Shown piece by piece: positions 19,024 through 26,744 of a DNA stretch of 64,000 nt; position 1 is the stretch's first letter; each line of letters starts with the position of its first letter. Under the pieces are notes generated by a model. It was not told the origin of the DNA and did no database searches. It worked only from the letters and a program-made list of their open reading frames with translations. The DNA comes from an uncultured Muribaculaceae bacterium. Lineage in GTDB: Bacteria > Bacteroidota > Bacteroidia > Bacteroidales > Muribaculaceae. The position numbers and the translations under genes are program-made. The DNA lies in contig CALUMH010000012.1 in assembly GCA_944321685.1 (NCBI GenBank), positions 1 through 64,000 of the forward strand, written 5' to 3'.

Positions 19024-21483
19024 ATGCTTAAGATTGAACGGTTTATAGCAACTTTATTTGCAGCAGTGTCATTCACGTGTATTGCATCGGCTCAATACAG
19101 CGTGCGCGGCGAGGTGATTGACAGCACAGGAACAGGCGAACCATACGCCACCATACGCATATACTCGGCAACCGACACCACACGGGCGGTGACAATGGGA
19201 GTCACCGCCGAGAACGGCACATTCAACCAAGCCCTCTCCCGGGCCGGCAGTTACCGCTTGTCGGTGGCCTCGGTGGGAAAGCAGGAAATAAAGCGTAACT
19301 TCGAGGTCAGCGATGCCAATCGCCATGCCGACCTCGGACGCATGGTGGCACGTGTGGCCGACAATGTGCTTGGCGAAGTGGAAGTGGTGGCACAGAAACC
19401 GCTCGTCACTGCCGAAATCGACCGTCTTAGCTACGATGTGGCAAGCGATGAAGATGCCAAAGCAAGCAGCATACTCGAAATGCTGAAAAAGGTGCCAATG
19501 GTGACCGTTGACGGACAAGACAACATTCGGGTAAACGGCAGCAGCGATTTCAAGATATACAAGAACGGACACCCCGACAACACGCTCTCGGGCAACCCGT
19601 CGCAAGTGCTGAAGTCAATCCCGGCCGACATGGTGGAAAAAATAGAAGTCATCACCGAACCCGGCGCAAAATATGATGCCGAAGGTGTTAACGGCATCCT
19701 CAACATAGTGATGAAAGACAACAGCCGCATCGACGGCATAATGGGCTCGCTTTACGCGCAATACAACACCCTGGGGCAACCGGGAGGCAACCTGTATCTC
19801 ACCACAAGCCTCAACGACAAGCTGACGGCAAGCGTCAACTACTCGTATGTCAACATCGGCGGCGACATAAAGCAATACAACGACCGCTCGTTCACATACC
19901 GTGAAACTGGCAACCACGAAACCGGCAGCATCTGGATGAATAATCAAGGGAACTTGCAATTTGCCTCGCTCGACCTGAGCTACGAAATCGACACGCTTAA
20001 CCTTGTCACAGCCTCGTTCAGCGGCTACGCGCTCGGCATCGACCAACATGGGGCCAACTCCACACAGATGTTCGACCAGGCCGGCAACTCGCTATATTCC
20101 TACGTGCAGCGGTTCGATGACGGGCAGCAATACAACTACTTCAACGTAAGCGGACGGCTCGACTACCAGCACCTCACACATCGCAAGGGCGAGGCACTGA
20201 ACTTCTCCTACCTGCTATCGGCATCCGGCACGGGCTCTGTATATGACTCTCGTTACGAAGACCTCGTTAACCCACAATTCGACTACACACGCTACATTTA
20301 CGACTCCGACCAAAAGATGTGGGAACACACCTTCCAGCTCGACTACACCCGCCCCTTCGGCGACAAGCACAAGCTCGACGTGGGCGCAAAATACATCTTC
20401 CGCCGCAACCACAGCGCAAGCAGCACCCGGCAAGACGAGCAGGCACCCGTGCCGCTCGACTTCATGCACCGCACCCACGTGGGCGCAGCCTATGGCGAAT
20501 ACTCGTTCTCGTCGGGGCCGTGGATGGCTCGTGCGGGTCTGCGCTACGAGTTTGCCCGCATGACGGCCGACTACCGCACCGGCAACTCGCCATTCATGGG
20601 CAAGAACCTCAACGACCTTGTGCCAACGCTTAGCGTAGGCTACCGGCTTGACGACAAAAATAACTTGCGGCTCAACTTCTCCACGCGCATCAACCGCCCC
20701 GGCATAAGCTACCTCGACCCCACCGTCAACGAGTCGCCCACCGAGGTGAAACAGGGCAACCCGTCACTCGTGAGCGCACGCAACCACTCGCTGCAAGCCA
20801 CCTACACCTATATCCACCCCAAGCTTACACTCAACGCCACATTAGGCGGCCTGCTCAGCAACGACCAAATCACCCAGCTCATATACACCGACGGCGACAC
20901 TCGCCACGAGACCTACGGCAACATCGGCCGCCAGCGCAACGGTTGGCTTAACCTGTATGCCCAGTGGATGCCAACGACGAAGACAAACGTGTCGGTCAAC
21001 GCATCGGTCACATACAACCGCTACCAAAACTACGACCTCGGCCTCGACAACAGCCGCTGGGGCGTGAGCCTCTTCGCCCGTGCCTCGCAGGAGCTGCCAT
21101 GGAAACTGCGCCTGAGCCTGAGCGGTGGCCGCAACGGCGGCGGCACCTGGGACTTGTATAGCTACTCCCGCCCCAGTTACTTCTATATGCTGGGGCTACA
21201 ACGCTCGTTCCTCAAGGACGACCGCCTCACCGTGCAGCTGTTCGCCATGAACCCGTTCTCGGGCAAATACCAAAAGTACGAGGCCGTGACGCGATACGGC
21301 GACTATACAGGACTGGAAATAAGCCGATACCCCCAGCGGATGTTTCAAGTAGCGGTATCCTTCACTTTTGGCTCGCTAAAGGCATCGGTGAAAAAGACCC
21401 GTACCACCATCACCAACGACGATGTTGTCGGCGGTGGCCGCGACAACGCCCCTGCTACCGGCACCTCCCCAACCGGCAACTAA
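19024..21483 (+). CDS. Outer-membrane beta-barrel protein with plug (TonB-receptor-like)
   Basis: An 819-residue outer-membrane protein. The ATG at 19024 gives a clean signal peptide ending ASAQ; the upstream in-frame codons do not. A carboxypeptidase-like regulatory domain follows (about residues 25-110), then a plug-like region (SILEMLKKVPMVTVDGQDNIRVNG, IEVITEPGAKYDAEGVNGILNIVMKD) and a long barrel rich in aromatic alternation. This matches the outer-membrane beta-barrel family of Bacteroidetes that resembles TonB receptors but has no SusD partner; none is nearby. The ligand is unknown. The 5' region carries a G10 tract. Confidence 0.88.
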   Translation: MLKIERFIATLFAAVSFTCIASAQYSVRGEVIDSTGTGEPYATIRIYSATDTTRAVTMGVTAENGTFNQALSRAGSYRLSVASVGKQEIKRNFEVSDANRHADLGRMVARVADNVLGEVEVVAQKPLVTAEIDRLSYDVASDEDAKASSILEMLKKVPMVTVDGQDNIRVNGSSDFKIYKNGHPDNTLSGNPSQVLKSIPADMVEKIEVITEPGAKYDAEGVNGILNIVMKDNSRIDGIMGSLYAQYNTLGQPGGNLYLTTSLNDKLTASVNYSYVNIGGDIKQYNDRSFTYRETGNHETGSIWMNNQGNLQFASLDLSYEIDTLNLVTASFSGYALGIDQHGANSTQMFDQAGNSLYSYVQRFDDGQQYNYFNVSGRLDYQHLTHRKGEALNFSYLLSASGTGSVYDSRYEDLVNPQFDYTRYIYDSDQKMWEHTFQLDYTRPFGDKHKLDVGAKYIFRRNHSASSTRQDEQAPVPLDFMHRTHVGAAYGEYSFSSGPWMARAGLRYEFARMTADYRTGNSPFMGKNLNDLVPTLSVGYRLDDKNNLRLNFSTRINRPGISYLDPTVNESPTEVKQGNPSLVSARNHSLQATYTYIHPKLTLNATLGGLLSNDQITQLIYTDGDTRHETYGNIGRQRNGWLNLYAQWMPTTKTNVSVNASVTYNRYQNYDLGLDNSRWGVSLFARASQELPWKLRLSLSGGRNGGGTWDLYSYSRPSYFYMLGLQRSFLKDDRLTVQLFAMNPFSGKYQKYEAVTRYGDYTGLEISRYPQRMFQVAVSFTFGSLKASVKKTRTTITNDDVVGGGRDNAPATGTSPTGN

Positions 21484-21509
21484 CCACCTACAATATCAAT
21501 TGCAGGATG

Positions 21510-21602
21510 GTGTGTCGAAATGCAAATTCAGGGGGCGACAAAGCAGTCCAATCTGCGGTAACCGATGTGTGAGGCAAAGCCGAACCATCGGAACATTAAA
21601 CC
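21510..21602 (+). repeat. Truncated copy of the nested-palindrome element
   Basis: It starts TGTGTCGAAATGCAAATTC and runs through the same CCGATGTGTGAGGC and GAACATTAAACC blocks as the left end of the full copy at 31022. It stops before the central palindrome, so about two thirds of the element is missing. Confidence 0.7.
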
Positions 21603-21655
21603 ACACCTCACGAAACATATATTTCTGCCATGATGGCAATTTCATGCAGGCACTA

Positions 21656-21687
21656 TTTGCTTTTGCGCCCAGTTTGTACTATCTTTG
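21656..21687 (+). promoter_or_regulatory. Promoter of the putative structured RNA
   Basis: TTTG (21656-21659), 20 nt, TATCTTTG (21680-21687): a near-ideal Bacteroidetes promoter. No ORF begins for about 420 bp. Its upstream half resembles the repeated promoter before ychF (ATTTGCTTTTGCGC). Confidence 0.65.
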
Positions 21688-21692
21688 CCATA

Positions 21693-22010
21693 AGCAACCG
21701 GCCCAGAGGGGTTAGAGGGCTGCGATAATTAAGGACTAAGACGTTACCATGTGTTATCTTTCGGTTCCAAATCTCGCAAATTTGAACTCACAGGAAGATA
21801 GAGCAACGGGGGAACGTCCACTCGAAAGGTATGTTATATCCTTTGCATTGCACCGATTATGATGCGATGTATTTATGTTTATACATACATCTCGGCGTGG
21901 GCTGGCTGCGTTGCTTATCTCTGTGAGTGGGCAATGCGAGAGCCTGGAACCGAGGTAAGCAGAAGTACAGACTCCCACGTCTTTAGTTTTGTTTAATACC
22001 TATATTCGAG
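21693..22010 (+). ncRNA. Putative structured RNA upstream of the HTH gene
   Basis: A stretch of about 320 nt with no credible ORF starts at the predicted transcription start and folds heavily. GGCGTGGG (21894-21901) pairs with CCCACGTC (21974-21981). Inside it, TGCTTATCTC (21912-21921) pairs with GAGGTAAGCA (21952-21961). ATGTAT/ATACAT forms a hairpin at 21867-21886, and TATCTTTC near 21755 can pair with GGAAGATA near 21793. Nested long stems like these resemble a stable small RNA or long leader. I could not match it to tmRNA, RNase P or SRP RNA; 6S RNA is possible but unproven. The ends are estimates. Confidence 0.4.
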
Positions 22011-22032
22011 GGGAGTGCTTATCGGGCGAGTG

Positions 22033-22085
22033 CCGCAAAAAAGCAATCGAATCTGTGTAAATGAGTGTGACAATGCTTTTTGCGG
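22033..22085 (+). promoter_or_regulatory. Hairpin just upstream of the HTH gene
   Basis: CCGCAAAAAAGCA (22033-22045) pairs with TGCTTTTTGCGG (22074-22085) with one bulged A. It ends 25 bp before the ATG at 22111 and could occlude or expose the start region. No T tract follows, so it is not a standard terminator. Confidence 0.45.
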
Positions 22086-22110
22086 AGATTAAAAAGGACT
22101 TCTATTATTT

Positions 22111-22353
22111 ATGATTAACATCGGGGAACTGATACATGAAAAGGTCAGGGAGCAAGGCAAATCGGTCACATGGCTTGCCCGCAGGCTCAATTACAGCCGC
22201 ACCAACATCTACAAAATCTTCAACAAACCATCAATCGACACCGACGTACTACTGCGCATCAGCGATGCCCTCGGCTACGACTTCTTCTACATATATTCCC
22301 GGGAACTGCAACGTGACCGCAACTCAGATTCCAACCACCATATTTCCCCGTAG
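22111..22353 (+). CDS. Small XRE-like HTH protein
   Basis: An 80-residue protein that is almost entirely one helix-turn-helix domain: IGELIHEKVREQGKSVTWLA, then RRLNYSRTNIYKIFNKPSIDT and LLRISDALGYDFF. It belongs to a small Bacteroidales HTH family that lacks any effector domain. It stands alone behind the structured region and before a strong terminator. A DNA-binding regulator is likely and its targets are unknown. It could be autoregulatory or act on the neighbouring RiPP genes, but no operator links them. Confidence 0.82.
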   Translation: MINIGELIHEKVREQGKSVTWLARRLNYSRTNIYKIFNKPSIDTDVLLRISDALGYDFFYIYSRELQRDRNSDSNHHISP

Positions 22354-22355
22354 AG

Positions 22356-22383
22356 AAGGTGTGTCGAAAAGCACACCTTTTTT
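22356..22383 (+). terminator. Terminator after the HTH gene
   Basis: AAGGTGTG (22356-22363), a loop of eight, CACACCTT (22372-22379), then a T run to 22383. It starts two bases after the stop codon. Confidence 0.8.
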
Positions 22384-22401
22384 ATGTACAAAGAGGGTAA
22401 A

Positions 22402-22670
22402 GTCAAAATGTAAATTCAAGGGGGCAAAGCCGTCCAATCTGCGATAACCGGCGGCGCAGCGACCGCCAATGGGTGAGTAGCAAGCCGTCGATAAGACCAT
22501 GCATTAACAATGCTCGGCCTCAAAGAGGTCGAACACAGTGAACCGTAATACATTCGACCTCTTTGAGGCCGTTCCAATGATAGTTTTATGCTCCGATGGT
22601 TCGGCTTCGCCTCACACATCGGTTACCTCAAATTGGACGGCTTTGCCGCCCAATCTGCATTTTTGACACA
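22402..22670 (-). repeat. Full nested-palindrome element, copy A
   Basis: A 269-bp non-coding element whose outer ends are related as inverted repeats (GTCAAAATGTAAATTC on the left, TGCATTTTTGACACA on the right). The ends share the inner block CCGTCCAATCTGCGATAACC in opposite directions. The centre holds a perfect 19-bp inverted repeat, CGGCCTCAAAGAGGTCGAA (22515-22533), and its complement at 22553-22571. The whole element is the reverse complement of the copy at 31022-31294. It resembles a non-autonomous transposable element (MITE-like). No transposase is in the window. Confidence 0.72.
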
Positions 22671-22747
22671 TCTTCCCGATGACGATAATGGTTGATTTAC
22701 AATGTTTATATAATGCAGCAGTTGTAGAGAGGTAACATAGCATTTTT

Positions 22748-22792
22748 ATGTCCTACCGGTGTACCCAAGTTGTTGACATATAAACCAATCGG
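22748..22792 (+). repeat. 45-bp direct repeat, left copy
   Basis: The core ACCGGTGTACCCAAGTTG is followed by TTGACATATAAAC. It matches the right copy at 23264-23308 with about three mismatches. TATGTC/GACATA at its edges can form a short hairpin. The two copies bracket the small membrane-protein gene at 22872. Confidence 0.75.
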
Positions 22793-22871
22793 GTACATGT
22801 ATGCAAGCCTAATCAGCGACATTTCCATTTATTTTGCAATACATTAATCTGAAATCTCAAATTTGCAAAAT

Positions 22872-23192
22872 ATGAATTTTGACATTGTTGAAAAAATAGT
22901 CAAATATGCAGTAATCGGAGCATTCTTTTTAGGAGTATTGTGGCTATTTGAAATCGGCCCATTCGAAGAAAAAACTAGCACATACCAACCAACATTTACC
23001 GGAACCAGTTCTTCATATTGGACAGCCAATGCATATTTCATCGATGGTTCCTTTTTTGGAAAGATAAAAGTATATCGCGATTATATCATAACTCCATATG
23101 GAGAAAAACGTAATTACTATAGCACAACCGGCACCGGAAATACCTATTATGCTTATTTTGCCAGTATGGGTACATACTATATTTATTTTTAG
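22872..23192 (+). CDS. Small AT-rich membrane protein, unknown
   Basis: A 106-residue protein of no family I recognise. One membrane segment near the N terminus (VIGAFFLGVLWLF, about residues 14-26) is followed by a tail of about 75 residues rich in Tyr, Thr, Ser and Phe that ends TYYIYF. The tail would lie outside the cytoplasm if the N terminus is inside. The in-frame TTG at 22863 is a less likely start than the ATG at 22872. The gene is visibly AT-rich next to its neighbours and sits between two 45-bp direct repeats, which suggests recent acquisition. Coding status is plausible but not certain. Confidence 0.55.
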   Translation: MNFDIVEKIVKYAVIGAFFLGVLWLFEIGPFEEKTSTYQPTFTGTSSSYWTANAYFIDGSFFGKIKVYRDYIITPYGEKRNYYSTTGTGNTYYAYFASMGTYYIYF

Positions 23193-23263
23193 AAATTTGA
23201 CCATACACAAAAATACATAACAACAAACTTATGGTGTAAATCAATGTCTCTAATACAAACTTA

Positions 23264-23308
23264 ATGTCTCACCGGTGTACCCAAGTTGTTGACATATAAA
23301 CTAATCGG
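23264..23308 (+). repeat. 45-bp direct repeat, right copy
   Basis: Same sequence as 22748-22792 apart from about three bases, same orientation, 516 bp downstream. It could be a shared regulatory site before two genes, or the trace of a duplicated or inserted segment. Confidence 0.75.
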
Positions 23309-23423
23309 AAACACAAACTACAGTCGCAATACGTTTATTATTCATTACTTTGCTTACATAATCTTAAAATTAAATTCTGTAAGTTCATTTGTTCATTACC
23401 AATATCACATAAAAACAATTATT

Positions 23424-23948
23424 ATGAAAAAAATCAAGATGTTGCTGATTACCATTGCCATGCTGCTGCCATCGTTGGCGAGTGCCGATGTGCCTGCGTG
23501 GGAATGGGGGCCAAAGTATATGGGCGAAATGCACATAGGCTATGGCACTTCCAGAAAACAAAACGGGTACAAGGCATATTGCGGGCGCGCGATGCTTGGC
23601 ACATTGCAGGGCGTACAATTATCTAATTACCTGTCGGCAGCCGTGGGAGTAGATGCCGTGATGTTCACACATTATTACAAAGGACAAGATATGCGTTTCA
23701 ATATGGACGTGTATCTCGACCTGCGTGGCTACTACCCGCTTAGCGACAATTTCGCCCCGTTCCTCGACCTCGGCCTTGGCACATTCTTCAATGTACATCC
23801 GTGGAATGACGGCCAAACGGCATTTTTCTGTCAATTTGGCCCGGGCTTCAGATACCGCAAGTTCAACTTCAGTTGCGGTCTGCAACAACACGACACAGGC
23901 CCTACCGGCTTGACTACATTTTACACCAAAATAGGCCTTTATTTCTAA
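23424..23948 (+). CDS. Small outer-membrane barrel-like protein in the RiPP locus
   Basis: A 174-residue exported protein. The ATG at 23424 gives a signal peptide (KKIKMLLITIAMLLPSLASA). The mature part alternates aromatic and polar residues (GEMHIGYGTS, LDLRGYYPLSDNFAPFLDLGLGTFF, FGPGFRYRKFNFSCG) and ends in a typical C-terminal barrel strand (TKIGLYF). This suggests an eight-stranded outer-membrane barrel. It starts the gene run that contains the Cys-rich precursor 18 bp downstream, so a role in display or passage of the peptide is possible but only inferred. Confidence 0.65.
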   Translation: MKKIKMLLITIAMLLPSLASADVPAWEWGPKYMGEMHIGYGTSRKQNGYKAYCGRAMLGTLQGVQLSNYLSAAVGVDAVMFTHYYKGQDMRFNMDVYLDLRGYYPLSDNFAPFLDLGLGTFFNVHPWNDGQTAFFCQFGPGFRYRKFNFSCGLQQHDTGPTGLTTFYTKIGLYF

Positions 23949-23966
23949 CTAAGGGAGGAAACGATT

Positions 23967-24314
23967 ATGGAAAAAAACAAGATAAAGAAAAACGAACAAG
24001 AAGAAATAATATCGCGCCGCCGCTTTTTCCGCCGCGCTGCCGGCATGGTGCTGCCGGCAATAGCATTGGCCGCAATGCCGCGCTTGCTTACTTCATGCGA
24101 AATCGATGAGCCGTATCCCGGAGACATTATCGGTGACGGAGGAAGCAGTGGCTCAAGCGGAGGAAGTAGATGCGGTGGTATGTGTACAATGAATTGCAGA
24201 AATGAATGCAGATCGTTGAGTGCATACCAACCAGCTTCATGCTCCGGATCAACGTGCAAATCGGCCTGTATGCGTACATGTAAAAATTGCTGCTACCATA
24301 CAAACAAGCATTAA
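23967..24314 (+). CDS. CXXX-repeat RiPP precursor with Tat lipoprotein signal
   Basis: A 115-residue putative precursor of a radical-SAM-modified peptide. Residues 16-21 (SRRRFF) form a twin-arginine motif, followed by a hydrophobic stretch (24-37) and a lipobox-like LLTSC with Cys44. After an acidic and Gly/Ser linker (45-68), the C-terminal core has cysteines at 69, 73, 77 and 81, a gap, then 92, 97, 101, 105, 108 and 109, mostly spaced C-x-x-x. This matches the CXXX-repeat targets of Bacteroidetes radical SAM maturases, and such maturases lie downstream, along with tatA-tatC. It was probably folded or modified in the cytoplasm, then exported by Tat. Confidence 0.72.
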   Translation: MEKNKIKKNEQEEIISRRRFFRRAAGMVLPAIALAAMPRLLTSCEIDEPYPGDIIGDGGSSGSSGGSRCGGMCTMNCRNECRSLSAYQPASCSGSTCKSACMRTCKNCCYHTNKH

Positions 24315-24481
24315 TAATGTAACAACAAAGCTCTAAATATTAAGGCAGCAATGGCTATGATACATAGCAGTCTTCGCACACGATAGTAATGCCTACGTTT
24401 CGATAAACACATCAAATGCACACACCGCACATCGGGAGGAATGTAACCCGTAGGGAGTGTATCAAAATATGATTTTGCCTC

Positions 24482-24511
24482 TGTAGAGACGCAAAATTTT
24501 GCGTCTCTACA
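24482..24511. repeat. GAGACG-arm palindrome, copy 2
   Basis: A perfect 30-bp palindrome whose left half is TGTAGAGACGCAAAA. It lies in the 353-bp gap after the precursor gene. Same arms, different centre from the copies at 12213, 24558 and 53654. Confidence 0.75.
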
Positions 24512-24557
24512 ACTGTTACATTATATAAAACATTGTAAATCAATTGTTACTATCATC

Positions 24558-24579
24558 GAGACGATGTGCACATCGTCTC
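24558..24579. repeat. GAGACG-arm palindrome, copy 3
   Basis: A perfect 22-bp palindrome with left half GAGACGATGTG. The outer TGTA/TACA pair survives only on the right. It is 47 bp from copy 2. Apart from these two palindromes I see nothing else in the gap 24315-24667. Confidence 0.7.
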
Positions 24580-24667
24580 TACAAATTTAATGTCGGAATT
24601 ATGATATACCTCTACAAAAAATCATTATCCAAGCTGTCTCTTTTTATATTTACAAAAGCAAACTGTT

Positions 24668-25447
24668 ATGAAAAAAATATCGTTTTGCACACTAATAATG
24701 CTGCTATCTTGCATACAATTATTAGTCGCCTCTGAAACGGGTTCCGGAACCTCTGAGTTCGTCAGACATAATTGCGTATATGACATAAGCACACAACTAC
24801 CTGATGACGAACTCCTCGCCTCAAATCAATTTGTCCGTACAGGGTCGAGCAAGCCCCAATCAATAAAAAAATGGGTCGAAGATTTGGGATATGGAATTGT
24901 GGTCAATGAACTTTTCAGTGATGGGAAAACGCTGAGCATGACATATCGCCGCTGCCCGGCCTGTAACGGAACGCTCACTTGTGGTATGTGTTACGGCTCG
25001 GGAACCTGTTCTTTGTGCCATGGCAGAGGTGCCATATACTCGGTAGGTTACAGCTTCCCATGCACCATATGCCAAGGAACGGGCAGATGCAATATATGTG
25101 GAGGTTCGGGAACTTGCTTCTGTTCACAAGACGATTATCCCGGATATACCTACTACTCCGGCAGATGGATTGGACCCGATGGGCAGATTCTTTTCAACGA
25201 CAGTCCCTCAAACTATGACGGTGGGAACTCATCATCTCCCCGTTCCTCATCAAGAGGCCGCAACGTGTGTCCGGTATGCAATGGCCGCAAATACGAATCA
25301 CAAGCCTACCGGTATGCAGCCGGGGCGGCAGCCGGTTGGAAACCGCCCTACCACCATTTCGGAGGCTCAGGCTGTCCATACTGCAATTCCACGAGCGACC
25401 ACTATCATTATCCATGTTCGGAATGTAAGGGCACCGGCCGCAAATAA
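24668..25447 (+). CDS. Secreted protein with DnaJ-type CXXCXG zinc-finger repeats
   Basis: A 259-residue protein with an N-terminal signal peptide (about 1-21, ending LLVAS). Its centre (about 97-155) has a run of Cys-rich motifs like the DnaJ zinc-finger domain: CPACNGTLTCGMCYGSG, CSLCHGRG, CTICQGTG and CNICGGSG. A Ser-rich linker follows, then more pairs near the C terminus (CPVCNGRK, CPYCNS, CSECKGTG). There is no J domain. It lies between the Cys-rich precursor and the radical SAM genes on the same strand. A periplasmic thiol or metal-binding helper for the peptide is an inference. Confidence 0.7.
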   Translation: MKKISFCTLIMLLSCIQLLVASETGSGTSEFVRHNCVYDISTQLPDDELLASNQFVRTGSSKPQSIKKWVEDLGYGIVVNELFSDGKTLSMTYRRCPACNGTLTCGMCYGSGTCSLCHGRGAIYSVGYSFPCTICQGTGRCNICGGSGTCFCSQDDYPGYTYYSGRWIGPDGQILFNDSPSNYDGGNSSSPRSSSRGRNVCPVCNGRKYESQAYRYAAGAAAGWKPPYHHFGGSGCPYCNSTSDHYHYPCSECKGTGRK

Positions 25448-25503
25448 AATTGAAAGGAGTATTTCAGTTTTATCTTATATTATACTTTTACTTTATTTTA
25501 CCA

Positions 25504-26733
25504 ATGGAAATAAAAGAAACAGATAATGGCTGGCAAGAAGGCATGGCCAAGAGTATCACGTTTATCGTGACCAAGGACTGCCAGCTGGCCTGCAAATATT
25601 GCTACCTTGTGGGAAAGAACGAGAAGGAACGAATGTCGTGGGAAACGGCCAAGGCGGCAATCGATTATATCCTTGACCGCGAACATGACGAGATGTTTGA
25701 TACCGAATCGGTGATATTCGATTTCATCGGCGGCGAGCCGTTCCTTGAAATCGAACTTATCGACCGCATTTGCGATTACCTCAAGGTGCAGATGTTCAGC
25801 CGCAACCACCATTGGTTTAACTCATACCGTTTCAGTTTTTCGACCAATGGCATTAACTACGACTCAGAGCCGGTGCAGCGATTCATAGGCAAAAACATCG
25901 GTCATCTGTCGATAGGCATCACCATCGACGGCACTCGCCGCAAGCACGACCTGAACCGGGTGTGGAAACACAGCAACGGCGAGGCCGAACGTGGCTCGTA
26001 TGACGATGTGGTACGCAACATACCACTGTGGCTTAACCAGTTCCCGGGTAGCAGCACCAAAGTCACAATAAGCAGTGCCGACATACCATATATTTGCGAA
26101 AGCGTGTTGCACCTTTACTCACTTGGAATCCACGAGGTGAACATCAACTGCGTATTCGAGAACGTGTGGAACGAGGGCGACGACATCGCGTTTGAACAGC
26201 AGCTTATGCAACTGGCCGATACCATAATCGATGGCGACCTGTACCGCGATTATGCCTGCTCGTTCTTCAGCGAACATATAGGCAAGCCCTTGGACCCGGT
26301 GAACGACAACCAAAACTGGTGCGGCGCAGGCCGTATGCTCTCGATCGACTCGGCGGGGAATTTCTACCCTTGCACGCGCTTTGCGCAATACTCATTGCGC
26401 AGCAAAAAGGCATGGATGATAGGCAACATTCATGACGGCATCGACAAGAACCGCCTGCGCCCGTTCCTCACGCTTGACCGCCTCACCCAGTCGCCTCGGG
26501 AGTGCATCGACTGCGAAGTGGCAAGCGGTTGTGCCTGGTGCCAAGGCGAGAATTACGACGCCGCCGACACCCCAACAATATACCAACGCGCCACTGCCAT
26601 CTGCAAGATGCACAAAGCCCGCGTGAGAGCCAATAATTACTACTGGAACAAACTCTATCGCAAGCTCGAACTTGAAGGCAACCGAGAAGAATACGAGAAG
26701 AACAAACCCGCAAGGAAACCTGAAACCTGCTAA
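25504..26733 (+). CDS. Radical SAM/SPASM peptide maturase, CXXX-target type
   Basis: A 409-residue radical SAM enzyme. The SAM-binding [4Fe-4S] motif is C26-x3-C30-x2-C33 (DCQLACKYCY). The GGEP motif appears as DFIGGEPFLE and a glycyl or SAM-contact region as SIGITIDG. The C-terminal SPASM domain has many cysteines (NWCGAG, FYPCTRF, CIDCEVASGCAWCQGE, ICKMH). It matches the radical SAM peptide maturases paired with CXXX-repeat targets. The ATG at 25504 is the likely start; the upstream ATG at 25450 would add a hydrophobic extension. It probably installs thioether or C-C links on the precursor at 23967. Confidence 0.85.
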   Translation: MEIKETDNGWQEGMAKSITFIVTKDCQLACKYCYLVGKNEKERMSWETAKAAIDYILDREHDEMFDTESVIFDFIGGEPFLEIELIDRICDYLKVQMFSRNHHWFNSYRFSFSTNGINYDSEPVQRFIGKNIGHLSIGITIDGTRRKHDLNRVWKHSNGEAERGSYDDVVRNIPLWLNQFPGSSTKVTISSADIPYICESVLHLYSLGIHEVNINCVFENVWNEGDDIAFEQQLMQLADTIIDGDLYRDYACSFFSEHIGKPLDPVNDNQNWCGAGRMLSIDSAGNFYPCTRFAQYSLRSKKAWMIGNIHDGIDKNRLRPFLTLDRLTQSPRECIDCEVASGCAWCQGENYDAADTPTIYQRATAICKMHKARVRANNYYWNKLYRKLELEGNREEYEKNKPARKPETC

Positions 26734-26744
26734 ACACGACTGCT

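Noticed and set aside
21693..22010. Structured RNA considered as tmRNA, RNase P or SRP RNA
   Set aside because: I could not find the universal motifs of these RNAs (for example the RNase P GAGGAAAGTCC core or a tRNA-like end), so no specific name is given.
24544..24735. 63-codon plus-strand frame overlapping the start of the DnaJ-finger-like gene
   Set aside because: It begins within palindrome copy 3 and runs out of frame into a gene with a good signal peptide. Not credible.
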